Positions 35,801 through 58,445 of a DNA stretch of 64,000 nt are shown here, piece after piece. The DNA is taken from the NCBI GenBank assembly GCA_947561395.2, contig OX387185.1, positions 42,108,602 through 42,172,601 on the forward strand, written 5' to 3'. Position numbers and translations under genes: made by a program. The stretch comes from Buxus sempervirens. Its lineage: Eukaryota; Streptophyta; Magnoliopsida; Buxales; Buxaceae. The notes beneath the pieces are model-generated. The model was given only the letters and a program-made list of their open reading frames with translations, was not told the origin of the DNA and ran no database searches. Positions within the stretch are counted from its first letter, which is position 1. Every line of letters starts with the position of its first letter.

Positions 35801-36968
35801 GTGTTCTTAATTTCCCTAGGCTCATTGACATCTTCATTGAGTTCATTATTTATTGAAACAATCCTATTAATGTGCCTTCTATTGATGGTGGTCTGGTGGA
35901 AAAATTTGGTGTTTAAGTCCCCATCTTTTAACAACTTTATTCTTGATTTCTGGAACCACATTTTTTCCTGGGCTTTTAATGAATTGATGTAGGTAGCATT
36001 GGCAAGTTCCTCAATTTTCACCAGATCAGGACTCTCAATGTGTCAAGCTTTTTCTGAATTTCTTTTAGCTCAATGTATTTTTCTTGAACTCTTTTATTTA
36101 TGTCTCCTACAGTTTTCCTATTCCAATTAGTGAGATCATTTTTCAGCTGGACAATTTTATGTTGAAACTTTTCCCCACCACTAGACCAACTGTTATCAAT
36201 GACGTCCTTACACAAGGGTTCATCAATCTAGAATTTTTCAAATCAGAACACCTTGTGTTTCTGATTACTCTTGCATTGGGTAGTGAGACACAGGGGGGAG
36301 TGATTAGACCCCACAATGGGGTCTTGCGATAGCACATAATTTGGAAAAAGGGCAACCCAGTCAATGGAACATAGAACTCTCAATTTTCTCACTAATTTTC
36401 CCTTTTCCCATTTTCCCATTATTCCAAGAGAATTTAAGCCCCTTACTAGGATGGTCCACAAGGTTAGAATCATTTATAAATTCTTGGAAAAGTTCAGCTT
36501 TATGTACCTGTAGAGGGTTACCCCCTCTTTTTTCGTGGTAGAATCTAACAACATTAAAATCTCCGATAGCAATCCATGGTCCTTCACTTGTAACTGCCCT
36601 CCTCTTTTGGTGTTCCCATTGTCCTGCTTGAATATGAATTTGCGAGCTTGCATGGACATATGACATTCCAAAACTTTCGCCTTCACTGGTTCTGATGGTC
36701 ATGTGAACAGACCACGGACGAGACTCTTCTACCACTAGACTGCAAGTATAATCCCAGAGGATCCAAAAGCATCTATTTTATTGACAGCTCCAGCCCACCA
36801 AAAATTTGGATATCCCGTTCTTCTTATTTTGCTTTGGGACATATTATCATTCATTAGAGTCTCAGAAACTAACACCACATTAGGCCTGTGAATGCGCAAC
36901 AAATTGCGCAGATGCAGCCTTGTTGGGGTACGGCCTATTCCCCGACAGTTCCAGGCGATGATCTTCAT
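32863..36968 (-). pseudogene. LINE ORF2 (endonuclease, reverse transcriptase, zf-RVT, RNase H), disrupted
   Basis: It begins MKIIAWNCRGIGRTPTRLHL (36968), the standard start of plant L1 ORF2, with endonuclease residues later in the sequence (IAIGDFNVVRFYHEKRGG near 36560). RT features include RPISLRNFCYQIISMLIVNR, FVVKLDLAKAYDRLDWNFI, SGIRQGDPLYPYIF and the catalytic HLYADDLLLF near 34930. The zf-RVT domain shows C-x2-C and H-x4-C-like spacing (ENCVLCDKEQESTTHIFLKC). The RNase H domain has ILEGNNKLIMDCL and HVFGKRNMLVDAIANFA; the usual aspartate after LE is glycine (LEGN rather than LESD), which may reduce activity. At least six frame breaks interrupt it. Confidence 0.85.
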
Positions 36969-37147
36969 TTTATACTGAAGTCCGGAGGGTCTTCCTCAAT
37001 TAAACAGGAAGAAGAAGAAATAGAAGAGTAAGACAGATCACAACAGTCCAAATCTTTGATAATCAAACTGTTAGTTTTTTTTTTTTTTGGAAGGACCAGG
37101 TATCCCCTCCTCACTCTGCTGATTGGTGTCTTCCATGTGACATTGTC

Positions 37148-38373
37148 TCACGTGGCCTCCAAGACTGCTTTTACTCTTTTTATGTTGGCCCACTTGCTTG
37201 AGTCTCTCTCGTTTGGGCCTCTGTGGTGGTTTCTATGAAACAAGGTAAGACGAGGTGATGCTCTTAAAAAGATGTTAGGATGATGGGCTTGGTTTTGGGC
37301 TTGACTATGGGCACCAAAGGAGAAGAAATTTGATACCAGCAGGTTGGGTCCACTTGGGTTCGGGTCAAAGTCTATCTGAATGATGTTACCGTTGGGCCTC
37401 ATATTCCAAGCAAGACTTCCATCATGACCCTCTGCTGCCCCCTCCCTTTCTCCCATCTCCTCAAGGACAACAGAGATAGGTGACTGATGCATGTTGCAGG
37501 TGGTCAAATTCCCATCACCACCAACTCTCTCACTCGGCTGAGTCGCGTCCTTGCCCACGAACGGGTTGGGTTGACTCAGTTTAGGGATCGTCTTCTTCCC
37601 CGAAGCATCACCCAAATGATTTCCGGGACATTGGAATTGTCAGATTCTCAGAGTATTTCTTGCAATCAGTAGAACTATGTTTGCCTCCCCCCTTTCCAAT
37701 GAAAGGGTTTCGACAACTTAGAATTGAATGTCCAATATTTCCACAAGAAATACAGAAACTAGGTAGATTTTCATATCTAAAATCAAGCCATATATTGTTA
37801 TTTGTTTCTACCTCAAAATAAACCCCTGGGGCGATCCAAAGGGAGTTGGACCTTCACTGTGGTAACTGGGAGATTCCCAACTTCATCATTGATTTCAACT
37901 TCCAAGCAAGCACCAAATACATTAATGAGTTCAGATATTACCTTTGGGTCCTGGAAAACTGTTGGGAGGTTCATAATCTGCATCCACATAGTGATATGTT
38001 GAAACCGGAATAGGAGAGCTTCATCCTCTGCCTTTATGGTTTCCACGAAAACCAGCGAGTTGTTGATAATCCAAGGCTGCTCCCCCAACACTTTTTCCTT
38101 ATCTTGCTGGTTCTCGAAAGCGACAAGAAACCTTCTCGAGGCGACTTTGATGACTTTAGATATAGCGGCATTCCTCCATAGTCTTCTGATAACATTTTTG
38201 AAGGTGTTCAGTTGCAGATCCTCCTCACAGATCTTGCACAAAATCAGGTTTCTCCATTTGTTTGATAGTCTGTCTCTATCATCTTTGGAGGGTTTGAAAA
38301 CAGTATTAGGTCTCGGAGGGATGACAAGGTTCCTAAGGTTTTGGGTTAGATCTTCCATGGATAGACAAAACAT
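37148..38373 (-). pseudogene. LINE ORF1 (DUF4283 and CCHC zinc knuckle), frameshifted
   Basis: The first frame (38373-37813) gives the DUF4283 RNA-binding region, with RFLVAFENQQDKEKVLGEQP and VFVETIKAEDEALLFRFQHI. It ends at a stop after RPRGLF. A one-base shift continues the protein as GVYFEVETNN and then the knuckle CISCGNIGHSILSC (C-x2-C-x4-H-x4-C). Beyond it a low-complexity C-terminal segment reaches about 37148. This is the usual plant L1 ORF1 layout. Confidence 0.8.
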
Positions 38374-38974
38374 GGGGTTAGGGGAGATAGAGAGGTCACC
38401 GAAGTAGGCTCAGAAGTTACAGTCACCACACAAGAGAAACACTGGCATAGGGATTGACACCTCTCAGCAATGGAGGAGGGGAAGTACCTGGATTAGTGTG
38501 GCCTCATATGAGAAAATGTAAACCAAATGAGAAAAGCTATCGAAATGCCTTGATCGCACCCAAACAAAACCTTCCGCCTTCCAAATAAGCTAACCTTAAA
38601 CGATGTTTAAGTCAATAAGCGAAATATTGGAGTGTGGCTCACACTTGTATCCGTGTCCTGTTGGGATGGAGGGTGGCTCATACTTGTATCTGTGTCCAGT
38701 TGCAAAGGGGCCCCCCATGGTTGAGATTGGGGGTTACAATTCACCTGTCATGGTACAGTGTGGGGGTATACCAGATTAAGATTAATATATGACTTCCGAT
38801 GTAACCCTAATTGAAATATAGTGCTATGGATGTAGACATACTACCGAACAATTTAAATTTGTGTGTGTGATTTTCTCATCTCCTTTTTTTTTTCAAATAT
38901 GATTTTAGAAATCAATAGAAATGTGCTTTAAAAAGTTTTTAAAAACAATTTGTGATTATAATAGTTGTATTAGC

Positions 38975-39190
38975 TATGGTTATGATAAAGGTGGTGGTGA
39001 AGGTGATGGCGGTTGTAGAGGTGATGATGGTAGTGGTGGTAGAGATGGTGGTTGCGTGGGTCGTGGTAGTTGTGGTTGTCGAGTTGGTGGTGGAGGCAAT
39101 GGTGGTGGTGGATGTGGAGGCGGCAATGACGATGCAAGTGATGGTGGTGGTGGCGGTGATGATAGTGGTAGAGGCTATGGTTGTAGCAAT
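38975..39190 (+). repeat. GGT/GAT triplet-rich low-complexity tract
   Basis: About 215 bp of GGTGGT, GATGGT and GGTGAT triplets. It reads as Gly/Asp-rich on the plus strand and Thr/Ile-rich on the minus strand. The ORFs over it are by-products of the repeat. It resembles the complementary CAC-rich core of the element at 42349-43174. Confidence 0.85.
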
Positions 39191-39512
39191 GGAAAATGAA
39201 GGTATGAGTGATTTGATTAATCTATATAAAATTACAAAAATTTCATTAAAAAGGTTAAAAAATTTATAAGTGATCAATTTAGGTTTAAAAAACAAGACTG
39301 TTTCTGAATAAATTTTTTCTTTTTAAACAATTTGAAAACTGTGCTTATAAAAAGAAGAAGAAGAAGATGAAGATGGATTCCTCCTTTTTTTTAAACAGAA
39401 TACCTATTTTCAAACTCTGTTGCAAAACAGCCTCTGAGAGTCATGGACACTGTAAGTCATGGACAAGTTTCCAGTTTACAGTATCGACGGCACTTACGGG
39501 AAGACAATTGCG

Positions 39513-39526
39513 CCACGTACACGTGG
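39513..39526. promoter_or_regulatory. G-box/ABRE-like palindrome upstream of MAP-kinase gene
   Basis: CCACGTACACGTGG contains CACGTG (39520-39525) and a second ACGT core, about 630 bp upstream of the start codon. Paired ACGT cores are the usual arrangement for bZIP (ABF/AREB) or bHLH binding. Function is inferred from the motif only. Confidence 0.4.
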
Positions 39527-39715
39527 TCAGTGAACTTCTTGCCCAAGCCTATGGCATAGGTTCGGTAGGCTTGAAGTTTTGTGCACCACAAGTCACGCAT
39601 GTGGACAAGTGGCCGGAAAAATATACCAAATCTGTTATACCAAACAAGCCGGAAATCTTTGCCAGAAATGGAGGTCTCTTCCTAAATCAAGTGAGATCCT
39701 TCCCGTTGCGTGTAT

Positions 39716-39724
39716 CCACGTGGC
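39716..39724. promoter_or_regulatory. Second G-box (CCACGTGGC)
   Basis: A perfect G-box of the ABRE class (CCACGTGG) about 430 bp upstream of the MAP-kinase start and 190 bp after the first. Two such sites in one promoter make abscisic acid or light/stress control plausible, but this is inference. Confidence 0.45.
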
Positions 39725-40155
39725 AAAAAAGCCCCAAAACTTTAACGTGGGTTCTTAAAGCTCCGGATTCTAAAAAATTCTCTTCACAATTATGGTAGCA
39801 CGTTAAAGAAAACTTTTATCCCCAAACGAGTTTTGATCACATGCTACGAACAACACGCAAGAGCATGCCATTTCAACCCACATATCTGATGTCACGGGAG
39901 ATGTAAGAAAGGTTCAAAAATGGTGTTCTCGGCTTAGTCGTTATCGGTATTTCCGTGTTACCCAGAGAACACACGGCTAGAATTCTTTCTCAACAGAGCC
40001 GAAAGCTAAGCTGAGCAGCAATCGCCATCTTTTTCTCACTCTCTCTCCTGTTTCTGTTGATAGATCCCGAACCGATCGCGAGGGAGAAAGAGAGAGGAAA
40101 AGCGAGCAATGCTGGGAGTGATTGGCTGGGGGTGATCATCGACCGCGGGATTCAC

Positions 40156-53212
<13,057 letters not shown>

Positions 53213-54034
53213 TTCAACACTTCTGGTCAGATAACTGAATGGGGGGTGGCTTCTATTTTTGCTTAGCCCTTCTACATTCTCTGTGGGTCAATGGTGCACC
53301 ATTGTTCTATACATTTAGATGTTCATTATGGTCCAGGCAGGTTGGCTATGTGATGTATCGAGCTATATTAAGGTTATTTATTGGGCTATTGCCATCTGCT
53401 TTCAGCTTTAGATTTGGTTCTTATGGAGATGAAATTTTTGGGATTCCATCTCCAGCTTCTTCTAATTGAAATCATTGTATAGTCCCATTTTCTTAATTAA
53501 ACCTCTGTTTTGACTGAATTAGCAGTGGTGAAGAGAGTTTGTATTTGAGACTGATCTGTTGCATGAAAAATGATATGTTTCTTCTGCTATCCTCTTGGGT
53601 TGCTGCAGTCTGGACAGTCAATTTCCATGCTCATAGTTATTGTAATGGATCAGGCATTGAACGATACTAACTGCAGGTGACCAAGAACCCATGACGTATC
53701 TATCTATCCTCAAAATCTAAGTGAGCTGAAAAATCCATCCGAACCGCATTGTTCTGTAACTGTCAGGTGTTGGGACCAGTTGCAATGCCATGGCGACTGG
53801 TGGTGCAGTGATGAGGATGGATTGAAATGATTTTGAAGCCCTTTGCTTCCCTAATTAGTTGCTCACCTCTCTTTTTTCAAAAATGTCTATGTGTTCTCGT
53901 TTATGAATTTTCAAATTCACGTATGTATGCAAGGAAAGGTATTCTCTTAGTCATGACAGCTTAAATTAGCCGTTGCAATATGCATGCAGTTGCCATGGTT
54001 TATAATATATGAAGTGTAAGAATGATCTGATCAA
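53213..54034. other. 3' UTR and downstream flank of MAP-kinase gene
   Basis: The sequence from the stop codon to the left border of the SCPL duplication. An alternative spliced end is possible: AAG/GTAAAAG at 53192 joined to CTGCAG/GTGACCAAG at 53677 would give the C-terminus VTKNP in place of VKALYA. I prefer the unspliced end because it resembles the family. Confidence 0.6.
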
Positions 54035-55474
54035 TTTAGAGCATCTGTTTGACAAGATTCCATTTGAATTAGTCATGTTGCTGATATCTTAATCTGCTAT
54101 AACTGTCATCAATAAAGTTTTTTATTACTGTATTGTTTTATTAAGTTTAAGGTTGGGAGAGTAGGTAGTCTTTGGTAAAGTCCTAATTTCATATGGAAAA
54201 TCCATTTGGGTAAACTTAGTATGTGATGTAGGGTTTATTTATCATAGCATTGTCATTTGGGAAGTAGTTAGTCTTTGGTTAAAGTCCACATTGCTGGTCT
54301 GTAACTCTGAAAGAAATGCACCAATTCCTCTTAAAAGTGGTTTGCATGTTTTTCACAGCAGATGCTACAATACGTATAGGATTTGTATTCAAGCGCATGA
54401 ACATAACTAAAATAATTAAGTTCCCAGTTTTTTCCTCCCTGGGTCTTTTGTCATACAAGTCTACATGAACTGTTTAAGTGATAGTTGAACCACCATGCAG
54501 GGCCATGTAATGTCGAAACAGATCCCAAATAAACGAACCCTTGGGGAGCCTAGAAAGAAATTTTTTTGATGGGGGTACTTTTATAATTTGGGTCTTCATT
54601 GTTATGTACTCTAGTAGGGATTCTTTTGTTGTATCAAAGAGATTGCAGTTGCCACCAGGACAGGTTTTTGTATAATGTAACCCTATTTTCATAAATTTAT
54701 TGAAAGGACTCCTTATCTTTGCCCAACCACCCCTTAAATTGTCTATGCTTAATTGATTTTCTGTTTAGTTTTGGGGTTCGTTTTTCGACACATGGCAGAA
54801 ATTTGTTTACATTGACAGCAACCCACAAACCACTGAGCCCCCAGACAAGGGGCATCAGGACTATAGAAAAAAAAAAAAATAAGACAAGCGGCATCGGTCA
54901 ATCTTGTCTTTACCAAAAAAGAAATTAAGGAAAAGCCAAAGGAGAGTTAGGTCGTGTTTGGGATTGCTACTGCTTGTGGGTAAGTGCAAAACAAATAAGT
55001 TGTCTTAAGTAAAGTCTTATCCATAGTTGTAAGCATTTACTTATTTAAAAAAGTTTCTGTTTGGTAAACATTTGTATCAAAGCACTTAAGTTGAAATGAG
55101 AGTTAACAGAGAGGGTAGAATTGAAAACGAGAAATTCCACTTCAAACATTTGAACTTATTAGAATATCAAAGTTGAAATGTATTTTTATCAAATTCACAA
55201 GATTGAAGCAGTAATTCTTTGAACATTTTTACGTGGCAATCTCGTCAATCCAAACATCACTATATGCCATTTGGGTTTCGCCGTTGTCAAGTAATTCAAC
55301 GGCGACGGCATCTGAAACATATTGTGAACCAAAGACGAGTGGTGCTCCAATGAAGATAGCATATCATTCACAGAAGAGTCTTCCCAATTGATGAATTAAA
55401 ACATAATCAATGGCAAAAACCCTAGTTCGTGCAATTCATTTACTTATGAAAAATTTCGGAGTCAAAGTAAGAAC

Positions 55475-55696
55475 TCAAATTATAGGTTTTTGATAGTAAT
55501 AGAACAGGTACAAGCCGAGGAACTTCTTCCGTTTCTGACGAACTTCATCTGCTGAAGGCCCTTTGTAAGGCTTGGGTTGGTAATCAAAAGGAGGGAGTTT
55601 CGGAGCAGAATTCGACGAGAAATTGTGGAGGAAGTGAAGCTGAAACCCGTACTTTGCATGGAAGATTGTCTTCAGCAGATTTCCAGGCAACACCAT
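55475..55696 (-). pseudogene. Captured first exon of alanine:glyoxylate aminotransferase 2 (copy A)
   Basis: The open frame starts [20 protein letters not shown], a leader of mitochondrial-targeting type, and continues [20 protein letters not shown] and [17 protein letters not shown]. This matches the N-terminus of plant AGT2 homologues, which have [11 protein letters not shown] and FLGP.LF.YYQKP. The pyridoxal-phosphate domain is absent, and the frame stops two residues after QKP, where the first intron should begin. It sits inside a TIR element antisense to the SCPL gene, so it is a captured fragment. Confidence 0.8.
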
Positions 55697-55912
55697 GGAC
55701 GATGCAAAGAGGAGATCTGCAGAAGACTTGTGAGTTTTCTCTCTGAGAATGCCTCGACCAGCGATCAACTGGTGTGACCAGAGAAAGGGAGATGTTTCTC
55801 AGCTTCTTCGTATGGGTCGATCGGGAAAGGAAGCTTCCCGTTTAAGCGTTAGGAGAAGCTACTCTCTCCTTACGGGTCTTCTTCCTCTTCTCCTTATGGA
55901 TAAGCGTTTATC

Positions 55913-55922
55913 CGATTTAAAT
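55913..55922 (+). promoter_or_regulatory. TATA-like site inside Pack element, upstream of SCPL copy A
   Basis: ATTTAAATAA lies about 150 bp upstream of the SCPL start codon, within the right end of the TIR element. Copy B has the same sequence near 61480. It is the best TATA-like match in the short proximal flank. Promoter use is inference. Confidence 0.3.
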
Positions 55923-56072
55923 AACCAAACACTATTTTAACTTAGAAAAGTATTCACTTAGTTAAATAATACCAACGCAGCCTACCACAATAAAGCTGTA
56001 TCACACTGCGAACCACCATCAAACGGCACAGGCCAGCGTTACCAGAAAAAAAAAACTGCACAGGCCAGGGAA

Positions 56073-57428
56073 ATGGAGTCAACCCTCAATCTCCCCAACT
56101 TCCTCTTCTTTCTCTTCTTCCTCCATGTCCTTCCTGCCAATGCATCACCTTCCTTTCCTGAGCAAGCACTGCCTACAAGATCAGGCTACCTTCCCATCAA
56201 TGCAACCAGTGGTTCTGCCATGTTCTTCACTTTCTATGAAGCCCAGAAACCTGTTTCTTCTCTATCTCAAACACCTCTCCTTGTTTGGCTCCAGGGAGGC
56301 CCTGGATGCTCCTCCATGGTTGGTAACTTCTTTGAGCTTGGTCCATGGAGAGTGAGTTTTGATGGCCAAGATGGTCAAAACCCAGTTCTCAAATCGAATC
56401 CTGGTGCCTGGAACCATATCTTTGGCCTCCTTTTCATTGATAATCCAATTGGGTCTGGGTTTAGCATTGCATCCTCACCTGAAGAGATCCCAAAAGACCA
56501 GTATACTGTTGCCAAGCACCTTTTTGTTGCTCTGCGCTCATTTATATCTTTAGATCCATCATTTGAAGCTCGACCCATTTACATTACTGGGGAGAGCTAT
56601 GCTGGGAAGTATGTTCCTGCAATTGGGTACTACATTTTGGAAGAGAATTCACGTCTCCCGGTGGCTCGGCAGGTGAATCTGAGGGGAGTTGCCATTGGAA
56701 ATGGATTGACAGATCCTGCTACTCAGGTGGGTACTTTTGCAGTGACTGCATACTACTGTGGCTTGATCAATGAGAAGCAGAGGACCCAAATGGAGGAACT
56801 TCAGATGGAGGCAGTTAGACTGGCCGAAGAGAGAAAATGGAATGCTGCTACAAATGCACGCAACCGGGTCTTAAAAGCTCTAGAGAACATGACAGGGTTG
56901 GCTACTTTGTATGATTGGAGGAGGAGGAGGCCCTATGAAAGAGAAGCGCTTAGGTCTTTTCTAAATAAGGAGGAAGTAAAGAAGGCCTTGGGGGTCAATA
57001 GATCAATGGTCTGGGTGCGATGCAGCAGCACTGTGCATAGAGCTTTGCATGATGATGTGATGAAGAGTGTTAAGTTCATGGTGGAGGCACTGGTGAGGAA
57101 AAGTAAGGTCTTGCTGTACCAGGGGCAGTTTGATTTGAGAGATGGTGTGGCTTCAACTGAAGCTTGGGTAAAAGAAATGAAATGGGATGGGCTGGCTAGG
57201 TTTCTTATGGCAGAGAGGAAGGTCTGGAAAGTGAAGGAAGAGCTTGCTGGGTATGTGCAGAAATGGGGGAGCTTGAGTCATGTTGTTGTTTCAAGGGCTG
57301 GGCATTTTGTTCCTGCTGACCAGGCAGTGAGCTCTCAGGCAATGATTGAAGACTGGGTTCTGGAGAAGGGATTGTTCAGCAATGAAGGAAAGGGGTTCTC
57401 ATCATCAAAGTTCAAAGGTTCTCTCTAA
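56073..57428 (+). CDS. SCPL50: Serine carboxypeptidase-like protein, SCPL50 type (copy A)
   Basis: An intronless frame of 451 residues in peptidase family S10. A hydrophobic signal peptide (LFFLFFLHVLPANA, about 10-24) sends it to the secretory pathway. LPTRSGYLPI opens the mature domain. Motifs are QGGPGCSS (74-81, oxyanion hole), GESYAGK (173-179, nucleophile Ser175), Asp354 in YQGQFD, and His411 in RAGHFVP. The whole triad is present. Gln74 in place of the common Asn of NGGPGCSS is also found in SCPL50 proteins. Arg408 replaces the usual Gly next to AGH; copy B keeps Gly. SCPL50 homologues are single-copy-type, poorly studied carboxypeptidases, so the substrate is unknown. The leader contains a 30-bp tandem repeat (GCACAGGCCAG twice) absent from copy B. 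Confidence 0.95.
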   Translation: MESTLNLPNFLFFLFFLHVLPANASPSFPEQALPTRSGYLPINATSGSAMFFTFYEAQKPVSSLSQTPLLVWLQGGPGCSSMVGNFFELGPWRVSFDGQDGQNPVLKSNPGAWNHIFGLLFIDNPIGSGFSIASSPEEIPKDQYTVAKHLFVALRSFISLDPSFEARPIYITGESYAGKYVPAIGYYILEENSRLPVARQVNLRGVAIGNGLTDPATQVGTFAVTAYYCGLINEKQRTQMEELQMEAVRLAEERKWNAATNARNRVLKALENMTGLATLYDWRRRRPYEREALRSFLNKEEVKKALGVNRSMVWVRCSSTVHRALHDDVMKSVKFMVEALVRKSKVLLYQGQFDLRDGVASTEAWVKEMKWDGLARFLMAERKVWKVKEELAGYVQKWGSLSHVVVSRAGHFVPADQAVSSQAMIEDWVLEKGLFSNEGKGFSSSKFKGSL

Positions 57429-58198
57429 ATGCCACTCCTGTTTTCATATTTATAAGCAATTTAGTTGATCTGGAGAACTTTGTTATTGAACAAATCAACT
57501 GCATAAAATTGTGTATAAGTGCACCTAAGAATAATCAGCCATTGAAGGACTGTAGAATCTTCTTGGTTATTTATCCAATTTAGGTGGTTTCTGTAAGAAT
57601 AGTATTCTAATGTCTCTCTGCTCTGCATTACTTGGATTAATTCGAAATATGGTTGGGCTGGCATAGATGTGGAACTTGAGAATTCTGTTGTCAAGTAATT
57701 CTGAAAATCAGGACACTGTCTCTGGACCATGATTATTTTCTACATCAATATAAAGACTTATGCAGGGTGATTTGAAATGCCCAACTAACCATAGAGATGA
57801 GATTTCATATCTTTTGTTCTCCCACTGTCAAAATCCCAAATGCTGCAGCTACTTCCTCCTCTTCCAAGTCAGGTAACAGCATATTCCTTAGGGAAACTTG
57901 GTCCTCTTTCATCAGCAGATCAAAAAGTTTTAGTAAAGCATAAATTCATTCCTTCATGGTATGTGAGAGCAACTGTACCTGACACCTGACACCTTCTCCC
58001 CAAAAAAAACTGTACCTGACACCTGACACCTTCTCCCCCATCAATTCCTCACCATCAGTATACCAATACCAGTATATCAACCATTAAGTTACATATAGCA
58101 GAGATTAACGGATCAGCTTCGGCAACAGATAGTCCAATCCAGAATGCGATCGAACCGAACATGTCTGAGACATTTTGTATGTTGCGGAAATCACCAAC
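57429..58198. other. 3' flank of SCPL copy A
   Basis: Non-coding and closely similar to the flank of copy B (63004 onward). It contains a direct repeat of ACCTGACACCTGACACCTTC about 37 bp apart (near 57976 and 58013). Confidence 0.75.

Positions 58199-58227
<29 letters not shown>
58199..58227 (+). repeat. Poly-A tract of 29 bp
   Basis: An uninterrupted A-run. The corresponding place in copy B has about 11 A (63676-63687), so the run has grown or shrunk since duplication. Confidence 0.9.
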
Positions 58228-58230
<3 letters not shown>

Positions 58231-58445
58231 CAAACAAACAGAGAAATAAGCAAAATAATCAAATATGAACACAATATTTTACGTTGTTTGGGTGAATGAT
58301 GATGAAAAGAACCACAGAGTTTTTCCTGATGGAATTGTATCCTAACTTTCACTCCAAGAAAAAAGAAAAAAAAAAAAGGAAATCCCCAACGATTTCAGAG
58401 CTCTTCTTCATGGTTCCATTGAAGCGTCCACTTCAAGTTCAATAT

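Larger units (their letters stand above)
32821..38602 (-). mobile_element. Nearly full-length L1-type LINE with RNase H, inactive
   Basis: Domains on the minus strand are in the expected order: ORF1 with DUF4283 (38373-37813) and CCHC knuckle (about 37760-37690), endonuclease (36968-36361), reverse transcriptase (about 35790-34840), zf-RVT (34029-33430) and RNase H (33300-32863). A T-run at 32822-32834 is the poly(A) tail in reverse. ATGTTTAAGT occurs at 32811-32820 and 38603-38612, a credible 10-bp target duplication that sets the borders and gives about 5.8 kb. Multiple stops and frameshifts disrupt both ORFs. It sits between the Nudix and MAP-kinase genes. Confidence 0.88.
38613..40155. 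other. Intergenic 5' flank of MAP-kinase gene
   Basis: The left part includes a GGT/GAT-rich low-complexity tract (38975-39190). The right part is the promoter and leader of the MAP-kinase gene, with two G-box palindromes and a leader rich in CTCTCT near 40037. A 143-codon ORF at 39367-39798 resembles no family I know and overlaps the G-boxes, so I treat it as chance. Confidence 0.65.
54950..55982. mobile_element. Harbinger-like Pack element with AGT2 exon, copy A
   Basis: The left end GGTCGTGTTTGGGATTGCTA follows TTA (54947-54949). The right end ...CAACGCAGCC corresponds, in reverse, to GGCTGCGTT. The outer right flank was lost in a small deletion, as judged from copy B. The interior holds a captured, minus-strand first exon of an alanine:glyoxylate aminotransferase 2 gene (55696-55475). 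It ends 91 bp before the SCPL start codon. Confidence 0.75.
54035..58445 (+). repeat. Direct duplication, upstream copy (SCPL unit A)
   Basis: Homologous, in the same order and strand, to 59938-63986. The shared left border is TTTAGAGCATCTGTTTGA. It covers upstream sequence, the AGT2-carrying element, the SCPL gene and about 1 kb downstream. About 365 bp present here (roughly 54190-54555) is missing from the downstream copy. Coding identity by eye is just over 90 percent, so the duplication is not very recent. Confidence 0.92.

Noticed and set aside
38921..39295. Gly-rich (plus) and Thr/Ile-rich (minus) ORFs of about 90-118 codons
   Set aside because: Both are translations of one GGT/GAT triplet repeat. 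Overlapping open frames on both strands are expected from triplet repeats.
39367..39798. 143-codon plus-strand ORF before the MAP-kinase gene
   Set aside because: No recognisable domain. It overlaps the two G-boxes, starts in a GAA-repeat and has no sign of codon constraint that I can judge. A protein search returning plant homologues would change this.
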